A stretch of 41,709 nucleotides of DNA from positions 1 through 41,709 of the forward strand of contig JAQERH010000027.1 of NCBI GenBank assembly GCA_027698105.1. Reading direction: 5' to 3'. The DNA is from Lachnospiraceae bacterium AM93-12TA. GTDB lineage: Bacteria; Bacillota; Clostridia; Lachnospirales; Lachnospiraceae. The notes beneath the pieces are model-generated. The model was not told where the DNA came from and ran no database searches. It was given only the letters and a program-made list of their open reading frames with translations. Position numbers and translations under genes: made by a program. Below, one piece after another: positions 7,101 to 15,234 of this stretch (its first letter is position 1; each line of letters starts with the position of its first letter).

Positions 7101-9019
7101 TGTTCCCTGACGACATTCCTGTCAATATTGCTAATCCGTCTGATTTGAAGCGGCTGAAGGAGGTATTTGCAGGAAGAACTGTTTATGTGGTAGTAGGCAG
7201 CGATGTGATTGCCAATGCGTCCTCCTACCGTAAACCGCCGGAGAAGCATTCCATCCATTCCATGAATCACATTGCTTTCCGTCGTGTGGGAGACAGAAGA
7301 AGCGATAATAAATACAACCGGGAAATGATGGAGATGATTACCGGAGAGCTGATTGAACTGGAACTTCCGGAGTACCTGGAGGATATCAGCTCCACAAAAA
7401 TCAGGGAAAATATTGACCTGAACCGTGATATCTCAAACTTAATTGATCCGGTGGTGCAGGAATATATTTATTTTAACGGCCTGTATCTGAGAGAGCCGGA
7501 GTATAAGCCGATTCTCAGGGCCAAAGCCATCGGCTTTGAGGAGACAGAAGAGCTTTCAGGAGAGGATGAGAAGGCTGTGCTGGACTGGATGCTCGGTGAA
7601 AAGGCAGACGGCCGCAGACTGCTGGAGCGTCTTCAGAGTACAGAGGGAACTTTTCTTCTTCTAAGGAATACAGTGGAGGAAAACCGCCTGATTGGGTTCC
7701 TGAAGATGCGGTCTGTGATGCCGGAGGAACTGTTTAAGGTATTGGGAAGCGTATCCATGGCCGATATGGTGCGGCGCCATACCCTGGGAAGCATTCTTCT
7801 CATTACAGGAATTTATGCGGAACCAGACAGCCCGATCTATGACCCGGAACAGCTTCTTTTGACGGAGGCTCTGGCCAAGGCCCTGGAGCAGCACTGCAGT
7901 TATGCGATGTTCCTTCCAGAGGAGGAACCGGGGGAATCGTCTTTAGATGCTGTCATCCGACAGGGATTTGTGGAGGCGGAAAACTTTGAGGGAAAAAGGC
8001 GTCTGTGGCTGGTAGATATGCACGCGCCGTTAGTGCTGGTACAGAATCTGGAGACTACGCTGAAGGAACCGTTTTCCAGCAGCCCCAGAATTTTGAAGGC
8101 CATCTACAAGGCTCACAGGGAGCTTCAGTCTGCCATGACAAGGCTTTACCCAGGAGAACTGGTGCTGTCATTATCAGCCAGCGTCATTTATCACCGTCTG
8201 GTGGACAAAATCACCCAGATTAATCAGGTTCCAGGCGAGCCTACAACGCCGAGAGTGCTGGGCAATGACATGTGTGTTCCCTTTGGAAAAATTCTGAGAG
8301 GAAAGGTTGTTCCCAACACTGTGACAAAGACCATTCACACAGATAAGGTCTATGAGCCGGATCTGGACAGCTACAGGATTGAGGCATTCCCATATTATTC
8401 TCCGCTGAGGAGCCAGGTGAGAACGATTAAATCCTTCGGACGTCCTGTCATTCTGGTAGACGATCTGCTTCACAAGGGCGGCAGGTTTGACGCCTTAGAG
8501 CCTTATCTTCGGGAAGAAGGCGTGGAGGTAAAAAAAGTGCTGTTAGGTATGATTTCCGGCTATGGAAGAGACGCCATGGCTACCAGGGGATTCGAGGCAG
8601 ACAGCATCTATTCCATTCCAAACCTGAAGTTCTGGTTTGTGGAATCGACCCTCTATCCGTTTATCGGAGGCGATACGGTACGCCGCGATACGATGAAAGT
8701 AGCCGGTCTGATGCCTTCAGTCAATATGGTACTGCCCTATATGGTTCCGCCATTAAAGGGATGCAGCGAGGAATCTCTGTTTGAGCTGTCAGCCTGCTGT
8801 GTGAGAAACTCCAGGGACATTCTTCTGGCTTTGGAGTCAGAGTACCGGGCTTTACTGGGCAGAAACCTGACTCTTTCCAGACTGTCAGAGGCGGTAATCC
8901 TGCCCCTCTGCCCGGATAAAGGAGACTGCATAAACTACGATCCAAACCTGGCGGCATCGGTTTACCTGGAAAATGATCTGGAAATGCTGCACCGCATCAG
9001 CCAGCTGAAAAATCTGTAA
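4169..9019 (+). CDS. Giant multidomain protein: HD, helical repeats, NadD-like, GNAT-like, PRTase
   Basis: A 1616-residue soluble protein. Visible domains in order are: an unassigned N-terminus (1-170); an HD-type phosphohydrolase core (about 175-290), with HIAGVHY near 182 and GHDLGKFG at 215-222; a long alpha-helical, HEAT-like stretch (about 350-905); a nucleotidyltransferase of the NadD/PPAT superfamily (about 914-1100), with GTFDPFTLSH at 920-929 and ISSTKIR at 1073-1079; an acetyltransferase-like region (about 1120-1310); and a type I phosphoribosyltransferase (about 1330-1500), with the PRPP-binding segment VILVDDLLHKG at 1427-1437. The nucleotidyltransferase keeps the final His of the (H/T)xGH motif, but the Gly is Ser. 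The gene heads a three-gene unit with a dehydrogenase-like and a flavoprotein gene. Domain names rest on motifs. The overall function is unknown; a role in nucleotide or NAD-type cofactor metabolism or signalling is inference. Confidence 0.85.
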   Translation: MSKKQVRQMIEELTAKLCAREFLAASNLSRESVQMLMNREYWEGQLGRIFPIKRRIQCREVFEICREPMSLIGREPQDGWMKFTYQYVCHILYPDEEFSRQAEPYAAGALFYLAVLQFIFDKEREVLPFEPMVDFAFLSEQEALSYESNTEYKKFKNAFYREYVYEMMRLNAEVTPFRTLEHIAGVHYVAMTVARGLYEAGVPIDLTLTSGAAAGHDLGKFGCKPNERVPYLHYYYTNQWFNRHHMEYTGHIAANHSTWDLEPENLSVESLVLIYADFRVKQSRGDDGREITYISSLDEAFEIILSKLDNVDEVKLNRYRFVYARLHDFEAYMRSLGVDVNLDKKPVKTPPMPDISLRNTEQIVDSLIFMGVEHNIDVMHRMGAERQFGNLLEAARSEKNWKNVRAYLNIFQEYFPYTNDIQKEQTLYFLYELLMHKEGDIRTQAARLIGNVIAQFNAGYRKERPADMPDIADQKAMELWKTFLSMIICPDHKLTVQHKRRIGYNLKQVLSSMVEHAAAADIEGFLQEFLRWYDCPEKRESGEAFVLLDALHNMPFNRCSREDMERMAEFACYYAVPRQNSFEGLMIAAWRAFKLITAEVKDAPFCDKIAEIVEDEKIGEDDISRIFLQYRILSNLGRDVSRQEAVLYGRDVVSDIFLDNLKMATPWVLKAVNIKLLVDQVDHGKKENILHIAAHLSNLIKVSEYVVVRHDAGRALLRLAPLLTPDQRNEIAVELLKGLEVGEYEFSKYIPEYLGQLALWLPPEQLEEVLTYLRGLMANANDRVVSVALDTVGILTEYYPRYKERFEEDEETSKERLGRLLGMVLGGLANHRETVRQEALLVTGQYMFGSRRLNDHEKMEIFALTHKKLLFLINENRGGELTAFYRAEALSNICRFITAYRLTIGQMEIEERKKIAFFPGTFDPFTLSHKGIVREIRDMGYEVYLAVDEFSWSKKTQPHLIRRQIVNMSVADEFHVNLFPDDIPVNIANPSDLKRLKEVFAGRTVYVVVGSDVIANASSYRKPPEKHSIHSMNHIAFRRVGDRRSDNKYNREMMEMITGELIELELPEYLEDISSTKIRENIDLNRDISNLIDPVVQEYIYFNGLYLREPEYKPILRAKAIGFEETEELSGEDEKAVLDWMLGEKADGRRLLERLQSTEGTFLLLRNTVEENRLIGFLKMRSVMPEELFKVLGSVSMADMVRRHTLGSILLITGIYAEPDSPIYDPEQLLLTEALAKALEQHCSYAMFLPEEEPGESSLDAVIRQGFVEAENFEGKRRLWLVDMHAPLVLVQNLETTLKEPFSSSPRILKAIYKAHRELQSAMTRLYPGELVLSLSASVIYHRLVDKITQINQVPGEPTTPRVLGNDMCVPFGKILRGKVVPNTVTKTIHTDKVYEPDLDSYRIEAFPYYSPLRSQVRTIKSFGRPVILVDDLLHKGGRFDALEPYLREEGVEVKKVLLGMISGYGRDAMATRGFEADSIYSIPNLKFWFVESTLYPFIGGDTVRRDTMKVAGLMPSVNMVLPYMVPPLKGCSEESLFELSACCVRNSRDILLALESEYRALLGRNLTLSRLSEAVILPLCPDKGDCINYDPNLAASVYLENDLEMLHRISQLKNL

Positions 9020-9078
9020 ATCTGTAAGATTCATATAGATCTTATTTATCTAAACTATCTATGAGGAGGACAATGAGT

Positions 9079-10356
9079 ATGTTTTATTACCGCATCAATG
9101 GAACACTCTGCTGCAGCTTAAACGGAGAACTGGATTTCCCTAAGGAGGAGCTTTACGGCCGCGGCACAGATGAAAAAGAAGCCAGAGAGAAGGCGGCCGG
9201 CGAGGAGGAACTGGTATTTCTGTTTGAGCGTTCTCCTAAAAACTGCCGTGCTTCTTTCCGGGTAACTGATCCGGCGCTTCTCTATCAGGACAGGGAGGAC
9301 GTGTCCTGGCTGAATAAGAATGCCCTGGGAGAGGGAATGCGTGACGAGATTGTAGACTCTTTTATTCAAGAAGGAAAAATGAGGGCAGTGAATTTAAAAC
9401 ATCCCAGATTCCAGGAGATTCTTTCAGAGAAGCCGGAAAAGAAAAAGAAACGTGTTCATGTACTGGCGATTGGGGATGTGGGAAGCACTCTTCTGACAGG
9501 TCTCCATCTGCTGGGAGGAGATGTGATCAGCTCCATTGGAATCTGTGATATTTCCGATAAAGTGACAGCCCGCTGGGAGTTTGAGGAAAACCAGATCGCC
9601 TATCCCTGGGACTACGACGCGCTTCCGGAAGTGGATGTAGTGAAACCGGAGGAGCTGTTTCAGTGCGACGTATTCGTATTCGTAGCCTCTAAAGGAATTC
9701 CGCCGGTGGGCTCTGAGGTCAAGGATGTGAGAATGTACCAGTTTGAGAACAACTCCAAGATTGTGGCTCAGTACGCCCGTCAGGCCAGAGAGGAGAAGTT
9801 CCGGGGACTGTTTGCAGTGGTATCGGATCCGGTTGATCCTCTCGCAAAGGCAGCCTACCTGGCCAGCAATACAGACGAAAATGGCGTTTTTGATCAGAAA
9901 GGCCTTCGTCCGGAACAGATCCAGGGCTACGGACTGGGCGTTATGAATGCCAGAGCTGCCTACTATGCAAAGCGTGACGAGAGATTTAAGCAGTTCCTGA
10001 CAGAGGGACGCAGCTTTGGCCCCCACGGCCAGGATCTGGTGGTTGCTGATTCCATTGAACATTACAATGACGAACTGTCTAAGGAGCTGACTCAGCTGAC
10101 TGTGACAGCCAATCTTCATATGAGAGCCATTGGTTTTAAGCCGTTCATTGCTCCGGCTTACTCCTCGGGAGCCATCTCGTTGATTCTTACTCTGCGGGGA
10201 GAATGGCACTGTGGCTCTGTTTTCCTGGGAGGAATTTTCATGGGAGTAAAGAACCGTTACACATCTCATGGACTGGAGACAGAAATTCTGCCGCTGCCGG
10301 ATGCTCTGTATGAGAGGATTGTGACGGCGCAGGAGAATTTAAAAGCTATTAATTAG
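9079..10356 (+). CDS. Lactate/malate dehydrogenase-like protein with N-terminal extension
   Basis: About 425 residues. The first about 120 residues match nothing I recognise. From about residue 124 a Rossmann domain like that of lactate/malate dehydrogenases begins, with VHVLAIGDVGST (the glycine loop reads GDVGST at 132-137). Further matches are an ASKGIPPVGSEV segment like the mobile loop region, DPVDPL at 250-255 in place of the family NPVD, and FGPHGQD with the likely catalytic His (H316). Active-site arginines were not verified, so activity is uncertain. In-frame ATGs lie at 9061, 9073 and 9079. AGGAGG at 9064-9069 is best placed for 9079, being too close to 9073 and downstream of 9061. 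It follows the giant gene by about 60 bases and is probably cotranscribed. Confidence 0.8.
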   Translation: MFYYRINGTLCCSLNGELDFPKEELYGRGTDEKEAREKAAGEEELVFLFERSPKNCRASFRVTDPALLYQDREDVSWLNKNALGEGMRDEIVDSFIQEGKMRAVNLKHPRFQEILSEKPEKKKKRVHVLAIGDVGSTLLTGLHLLGGDVISSIGICDISDKVTARWEFEENQIAYPWDYDALPEVDVVKPEELFQCDVFVFVASKGIPPVGSEVKDVRMYQFENNSKIVAQYARQAREEKFRGLFAVVSDPVDPLAKAAYLASNTDENGVFDQKGLRPEQIQGYGLGVMNARAAYYAKRDERFKQFLTEGRSFGPHGQDLVVADSIEHYNDELSKELTQLTVTANLHMRAIGFKPFIAPAYSSGAISLILTLRGEWHCGSVFLGGIFMGVKNRYTSHGLETEILPLPDALYERIVTAQENLKAIN

Positions 10357-10387
10357 GCGGCTGGATGCAGAAATCGAGGAAAATAAG

Positions 10388-11521
10388 ATGGAACAGGAAG
10401 AACGTGACGGAAACAGGGTGAAAACAGGCGGAAGAATCCTTCTGATTCGCCCCAGAGAGCCAGGAGGGCGGGAAAATTCCCGCCTTCTTAGAGTGCTCAG
10501 AGAAGGGCTTGCAGATATTTGTCTTCAGGAGGTGACGGAAGTATCACAGCTGGAGATGATGACCGGCCAGACGGGCCGCCTTGCCCCGGAAGGCTGGCAG
10601 GGCAGACTTCTGGTGCTGTTTGCCATAGATCTTGGGGAGCATGGCATTAATCTGGAATATACAAGACTGTTAGGCTGGCTGCGAAGCCATCCAGGCAGCC
10701 TGGACGGTTGGACCGGAGGCGTGGTGGCAGATGCAGACAGCGATCTGTATACCAAGTCTGTGGCCAGGGAGCTGGTTTTTACTGCCAACAGTTCAGGATG
10801 TGCCTTCGTAGGACGTCCCTTAGTGGAGGGGACGAAGACACTGTCAAATTTTGCAATTGTAGCCTCTAACCTGGGAACTGATTTATATGGAGCCTATGTG
10901 GCAAGTGTAAAAATGCTGGCAGAACAGCTTATAGCACAAGAGAGGCAGGGAAGAGCGGGAGGAAAAGAACTTCTGGTGCTCCATGCCTCCAGCCATAAAA
11001 GTTCCAACACCTATGCAGTCTGGCAGAGAGTCAGACAGTATCTTCAAGATTGCTCCATTACAGAAATAGGTCTGCGAAACGGAACACTGGCAGACTGCTC
11101 CGGCTGTCCCTATAAGATGTGCCTGCATTTTGGAGAGAAGGGAAGCTGCTTCTACGGCGGAGTGATGGTGGAGGATGTATATCCGGCTGTGAAAAAGGCA
11201 GATGGAATCCTTCTTCTGGCTCCGAACTACAATGACGCTCTGTCTGCGAATCTGACAGCTTTTATTAACCGGCTGACTGCTCTGTTTCGGACCACACGTT
11301 TTTATGATAAGAAACTGTTCGGAATTGTAGTGTCCGGCTATTCAGGCAGCGATCTGATAGCAGAACAGATGATAGCGGCGCTGAATATGAATAAAACTTT
11401 TTATCTGCCAGGTCATTTTGCCATGTTGGAGACGGCTAATCACCCAGGTGAGGCCATGAAGCTTCCGGGAATTGAGGAGCGTATACGGCAGTATGCAGAA
11501 CATATCCAGAGAAATCTGTGA
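10388..11521 (+). CDS. Two-domain Fe-S flavoprotein / NADPH-dependent FMN reductase-like
   Basis: A 377-residue soluble protein. The C-terminal half (about 195-377) is a flavodoxin-like FMN reductase, with the phosphate loop HASSHKSSNT at about 199-208 and LLLAPNYNDALSANLTAFINR as the later flavin-contacting segment. Between them is a cysteine cluster, C237-x2-C240-x4-C245-x8-C254. This resembles the compact Fe-S motif of iron-sulfur flavoproteins (Isf family), although the spacing differs. The N-terminal half (about 10-190) may be a second, degenerate flavodoxin-like domain, judged from GGVVADADSDLYTKSVAREL and GRPLVEGTKTLSNF. The start follows GAGGAAA and lies 31 bases after the dehydrogenase-like gene. 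It is the last gene of the cluster; the next gene has its own promoter. The electron donor and acceptor are unknown. Confidence 0.75.
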   Translation: MEQEERDGNRVKTGGRILLIRPREPGGRENSRLLRVLREGLADICLQEVTEVSQLEMMTGQTGRLAPEGWQGRLLVLFAIDLGEHGINLEYTRLLGWLRSHPGSLDGWTGGVVADADSDLYTKSVARELVFTANSSGCAFVGRPLVEGTKTLSNFAIVASNLGTDLYGAYVASVKMLAEQLIAQERQGRAGGKELLVLHASSHKSSNTYAVWQRVRQYLQDCSITEIGLRNGTLADCSGCPYKMCLHFGEKGSCFYGGVMVEDVYPAVKKADGILLLAPNYNDALSANLTAFINRLTALFRTTRFYDKKLFGIVVSGYSGSDLIAEQMIAALNMNKTFYLPGHFAMLETANHPGEAMKLPGIEERIRQYAEHIQRNL

Positions 11522-11531
11522 GAATCCAAAC

Positions 11532-11560
11532 TTTACAGACTATAAAAAAGGAAGTATACT
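11532..11560 (+). promoter_or_regulatory. Promoter of the two-component system
   Basis: TTTACA (11532-11537) and TATACT (11555-11560) are 17 bases apart. In the leader, CAGCTTC (11591-11597) and GAAGCTG (11605-11611) form a perfect 7-bp hairpin with a 7-base loop. It has no T-run, so it is a leader structure rather than a terminator. Confidence 0.7.
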
Positions 11561-11632
11561 AAAAAACAGTAATTATTTGCTAAATAACAACAGCTTCCAT
11601 GAAAGAAGCTGAGTATTTGGGGAGCAGAGAGT

Positions 11633-12913
11633 ATGAGTATCAGACAATGGAAGAGGACATTTGCCATCGGAGCAGTGATTGCCCTCACATCCCAACTGTA
11701 TTGGAACGCGTTTATTGATTATTTTCGGATTTCTACTTCTGTTATCCTGCTTCCTGTTCTGCTTATGACAGTGGGGCTGGAGCTGCACACCCTGACCACA
11801 TGCTTTATTACATCGGTGATAGTGTTTGCGGTGAGGTTTCTGATTCAGGCAGGCAGTGGAGGAATCACAGGGGAGACGGCTCTTTATGTGCTTCCAGGCG
11901 CGCTATTTTATTTCAGCTATGGAGTGATTTTCAAGTTATGTATCAGGAACAGGCGGGTCGCGACCAGGAAAAAGCTGATGTGGGCCATTTTTCTGTCGGA
12001 CTTCGGAGCGAACCTGATCGAGTCAGAGATGCAGGAGTATCTGCAGTTTCGAACCCTTGACGAACACATCATCATTTATCTGGCAGCCATCGCCGTGATC
12101 CGAACGATGTTTGCCTGCATGCTTCTGGTGGGAGAGCGGCAGTACCGGGCACTTTTAAAGAAGAATGAACATGAGCGGCGGTATCAGCGGCTGTTTCTGA
12201 TGAAAACAGGCCTCAAGAATGAAATTTATTTTATGAGAAAAAATTCTGAGGAAATTGAGTCCGTTATGGCAAACGCCTACCGGCTTTACGAAAAGCTCTG
12301 TGAACAGAAGCTTCCCGATGAGATGAAGCAGATGTCTTTAGCCATAGCCAGAGACGTCCATGAGATAAAAAAGGATTATTTCCGCATTATTCAGGGAATT
12401 GAGGAGGAGATTGGGAACGAATATGAGGAAGAGAATATGAGCTTTCATGATATTCTCCAGATTCTCCAGTCCTCCACCTACCATATGATTGCAGCCAAGA
12501 AGCTGGATATTAAACTGGTATTCAGCTGCAGAGACGACTTTATCACCCGAGGCCATTACACCTTGATGGCGGTGCTGAAAAATCTGGTTAATAATGCCAT
12601 TGAAGCCATTGAAAGCGGAAAGAAGCCGGGACAGGTGAAAATTTTAGAGAAGAAAGAAAATGGAGTTTATATATTCCAGGTGGAAGACAATGGGCCAGGT
12701 ATTTCCGAGCGCCATCTGCCCAATATTTTCGAGATGGGATATTCGACAAAGTTTGATTATAAAACGGGAAACATTTACCGGGGCGTAGGCCTCTGGGGAG
12801 TCAGAAATACAGTGGAGGAGCAGTTTAAGGGAACAATCAATGTGGTTTCACAGCCTGGAAAGGGAACCAGATTTCAGGTGGAAATCCCTGCCGAGAGATT
12901 AGAGGAGTCATAA
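11633..12913 (+). CDS. Membrane sensor histidine kinase, GlnK (YcbA)-like
   Basis: A 426-residue sensor kinase. The N-terminal about 180 residues hold roughly five to six membrane segments (about 10-30, 35-58, 60-75, 85-105, 145-165) with little extracellular domain. A coiled-coil linker and dimerisation region follows, with the probable phospho-acceptor H243 in ARDVHEIKKDY. The C-terminal HATPase domain has the N-box NLVNNAIEAI, G1 DNGPGIS and G2 RGVGLWGV. The domain layout and the partner gene resemble Bacillus subtilis GlnK-GlnL (YcbA-YcbB), which responds to glutamine. Here the pair precedes a glutamate symporter and glutamate dehydrogenase, so glutamate or glutamine sensing is inferred. 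The ATG follows GGGGAG. The stop is one base from the regulator start. Confidence 0.85.
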   Translation: MSIRQWKRTFAIGAVIALTSQLYWNAFIDYFRISTSVILLPVLLMTVGLELHTLTTCFITSVIVFAVRFLIQAGSGGITGETALYVLPGALFYFSYGVIFKLCIRNRRVATRKKLMWAIFLSDFGANLIESEMQEYLQFRTLDEHIIIYLAAIAVIRTMFACMLLVGERQYRALLKKNEHERRYQRLFLMKTGLKNEIYFMRKNSEEIESVMANAYRLYEKLCEQKLPDEMKQMSLAIARDVHEIKKDYFRIIQGIEEEIGNEYEEENMSFHDILQILQSSTYHMIAAKKLDIKLVFSCRDDFITRGHYTLMAVLKNLVNNAIEAIESGKKPGQVKILEKKENGVYIFQVEDNGPGISERHLPNIFEMGYSTKFDYKTGNIYRGVGLWGVRNTVEEQFKGTINVVSQPGKGTRFQVEIPAERLEES

Positions 12914-12914
12914 T

Positions 12915-13766
12915 ATGGAGATTTATATTGTAGAAGACGACAGAATGGTGATCAATATTCTGGAAGATATAATAGAAACCAATGGGCTTGGAACCGTCTG
13001 CGGAACCTCCGGCGGACAGCCGGCAGATATGGAAGAGATTGTGCGTTTGAATCCTGATGTGATTCTGGTGGATTTTCTGATGCCGGAAAAGGACGGAATC
13101 CAGCTGGTCAGGGAGCTGAAGGAGGAAGGCTGCGGTTCACGGTTTATTATGATTTCTCAGGTATCAGCCAAGGAACTGATAGGGAAGGCATACAGTGCTG
13201 GAATTGATTTTTTCATCAGTAAGCCGATCAATATTATAGAAGTAAAATCTGTGATTGAAAATGTAGAACGGCAGATTCAGAATGAGAGAACCCTTTCCAA
13301 TATCAGAAAGATGTTTCTGGCAGAGATGAAAGAGGAGCCGGAAGAAAAGAAAAAGAATGACGGATATGTGAAAAAGCTTCAGGTTATTTTAAACAGAATT
13401 GGTATGTCAGGGGAGAAAGGCTGTGATGATATCATTAAAATCTGTCAGTATCTTCACGCCAACGACAAGCCTATTTCCCAGGTCAGCATCGGACAGCTGT
13501 GCGAGATTTTAAGCACAGCGCCTAAAAACATGGAGCAGAGGGTACGACGAGCCATCGCAGTCGGAATGTCAAATCTGGCTCATATGGGGATTGAGGACTT
13601 TATGAATGAAACATTTACAGCTTATTCAGGTACCCTTTTTCCCTTTGAGGAGATCCGGGCAGAGATGGATCACATCCGTGGAAAGCGGAAATACGGCGGA
13701 AAAGTCAGCATTAAGAAGTTTATTGACAGTCTGATGCTGGCAGCAGACAGGGAATCCCGCTTTTAA
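12915..13766 (+). CDS. Response regulator, GlnL (YcbB)-like
   Basis: A 283-residue response regulator. The receiver domain (about 1-120) has the acidic pair D8/D9, phospho-acceptor D53 in LVDFLMPEKDG, and K103 in ISKPIN. The output domain (about 145-283) is not a common OmpR, NarL or LytTR type. It looks like the YcbB output domain of GlnL, with the GMSGEKGCDDIIKICQYL segment and a helix-turn-helix-like ISQVSIGQLCEIL. In B. subtilis GlnL activates glutaminase and glutamine transporter genes. It is translationally coupled to the kinase, with one intergenic base. The likely target, by position, is gltS just downstream. The target has not been shown. Confidence 0.85.
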   Translation: MEIYIVEDDRMVINILEDIIETNGLGTVCGTSGGQPADMEEIVRLNPDVILVDFLMPEKDGIQLVRELKEEGCGSRFIMISQVSAKELIGKAYSAGIDFFISKPINIIEVKSVIENVERQIQNERTLSNIRKMFLAEMKEEPEEKKKNDGYVKKLQVILNRIGMSGEKGCDDIIKICQYLHANDKPISQVSIGQLCEILSTAPKNMEQRVRRAIAVGMSNLAHMGIEDFMNETFTAYSGTLFPFEEIRAEMDHIRGKRKYGGKVSIKKFIDSLMLAADRESRF

Positions 13767-13772
13767 AGAGAG

Positions 13773-13791
13773 AGCCTGAGAGGCTGTTTTT
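13773..13791 (+). terminator. Weak intrinsic terminator after the regulator
   Basis: AGCCT (13773-13777) and AGGCT (13781-13785) pair around GAG, followed by GTTTTT. The stem is only five base pairs, so read-through into gltS is likely. Confidence 0.45.
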
Positions 13792-13922
13792 GCCAAAAAT
13801 AAACAATCCATAAACTTTCTGAAAAAATCTTTTCGTTTTTTTAACAGATTCCTGTTTTTTTTTGTAGTATTTTGTAAGCCGAATGCTATAGTACCACCAT
13901 AAAAAATATTGGAGGTATGTGT

Positions 13923-15110
13923 ATGGCACCCATTTTAGAACTTGATATGTATCAGGCAACTGCGGTCGCAGCTCTTGTGCTTCTTCTGGGACGTTTCCTT
14001 GTAAAGAAGATTCCGCTTCTGGATCGCTACTGTATCCCGGCGCCGGTTGTGGGCGGTTTTGTTTATGCGATTGTTCACTGTATTGTAAGATCTGCTGGAA
14101 TCATTGAGATCAGCGCAGACATGACATTAAAAAATGTTTTCATGGTAGTTTTCTTCTGCAGCGTTGGTTTTACAGCGTCCTTCAGAATGTTAAAGAAGGG
14201 CGGAGTTCAGACAATTATTTTCCTTGGCCTTGCATTAGGTATGGTAGTGCTTCAGAATATTCTGGGCGCAGGTCTGGCTACAGCATTCAGCCTGGATCCA
14301 AGACTGGGTCTTGCCACAGGTTCCATCCCAATGGTAGGAGGACACGGAACAGCAGGTTCCTTTGGACCTCTCCTTGAGGATTTAGGCGTGGCGAATGCCA
14401 GTGTAGTAGCCATCGCTTCTGCAACTTTCGGTCTGGTGGCAGGCTGTGCCATTGGAGGACCAATTGCAACATCTAAGATTAAAAAGTTTAAGCTGCATTC
14501 CGCAGAGGCAGCTGGCGGAGAAGGCGGTATTGAGACTGAGGATGCAGGAAAGGTAGATTCCAAGAGATTCCTGGATGCAGTTCTGGCTCTGATTATTGCT
14601 ATCGGTTTCGGTACTATTGTTTCCATGCTCCTCGGAAAGCTGATGACTTTCCCGTTCTACATCGGCGCTATGTTAGTCGGAGCAATCATCCGTAATGTGG
14701 CTGACGCTACAAAGAAAGAGCTTCCGATGGAAGAGATCGGCGTAGTCGGCGGTTTCTGTTTATCCGTATTCCTTGGTCTTGCCATGATCGACATGAAGTT
14801 ATGGCAGCTGGCAGAGCTGGCTCTTCCGTTAGTAGTAATGTTAGCAGCTCAGACTGTTCTCATGTTCTTATACGCTAACTTTGTCGTATTCAACGTATTA
14901 GGACGCAACTACGATGCAGCAGTTATGACAACAGGATTCTGCGGTTTCGGTATGGGCGCTACTCCAAACGCTATGGCAAACATGCAGGCAGTAGTAGGCC
15001 AGTATGGACCGGCTCCTACTGCATTCATGGTAGTTCCGTTAGTAGGTTCTCTGTTTATCGACTTCTTAAACGCTACTATCCTGACAGGCTTCATTAACTT
15101 CTTAGGTTAA
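13923..15110 (+). CDS. gltS: Sodium/glutamate symporter GltS
   Basis: A 395-residue, very hydrophobic inner-membrane carrier of the ESS/GltS family, which imports glutamate with Na+. It has about ten predicted membrane segments in two inverted halves. The family's glycine-rich re-entrant regions are visible: GSIPMVGGHGTAGSFG in the first half, and the corresponding GFCGFGMGATPNAMANMQAV in the second. The hydrophilic loop near 190-215 separates the halves. The ATG at 13917 sits only one base after GGAGG, so the in-frame ATG at 13923 is the better start. It lies between a GlnKL-like two-component system and gdhA, consistent with glutamate as fermentation substrate. It ends in a strong terminator. 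Confidence 0.93.
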   Translation: MAPILELDMYQATAVAALVLLLGRFLVKKIPLLDRYCIPAPVVGGFVYAIVHCIVRSAGIIEISADMTLKNVFMVVFFCSVGFTASFRMLKKGGVQTIIFLGLALGMVVLQNILGAGLATAFSLDPRLGLATGSIPMVGGHGTAGSFGPLLEDLGVANASVVAIASATFGLVAGCAIGGPIATSKIKKFKLHSAEAAGGEGGIETEDAGKVDSKRFLDAVLALIIAIGFGTIVSMLLGKLMTFPFYIGAMLVGAIIRNVADATKKELPMEEIGVVGGFCLSVFLGLAMIDMKLWQLAELALPLVVMLAAQTVLMFLYANFVVFNVLGRNYDAAVMTTGFCGFGMGATPNAMANMQAVVGQYGPAPTAFMVVPLVGSLFIDFLNATILTGFINFLG

Positions 15111-15126
15111 TCAGCGCGTCACCTTT

Positions 15127-15156
15127 CAGCCGGTCCCTGGGGCCGGCTGTTTTTTG
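15127..15156 (+). terminator. Intrinsic terminator of gltS
   Basis: CAGCCGG (15127-15133) and CCGGCTG (15143-15149) form a perfect GC-rich 7-bp stem followed by a T6 run. Confidence 0.9.
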
Positions 15157-15234
15157 TAATGAGGCAGAAAGACTTCGGATTTGCGGGAGATTTTTCCGCC
15201 AATTATCACTGCAGCTGCCCAGAATTAGCGTCCA

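Noticed and set aside
4169..9019. Frame fusion by assembly error to explain the 1616-residue length
   Set aside because: The frame is continuous, coding-like throughout, and the domains are joined by plausible helical linkers without internal ribosome binding sites that would suggest separate genes. It was kept as a real multidomain protein.
9424..10269. 281-residue minus-strand open frame
   Set aside because: It is antisense to the dehydrogenase-like gene, whose Rossmann motifs and operon context are clear.
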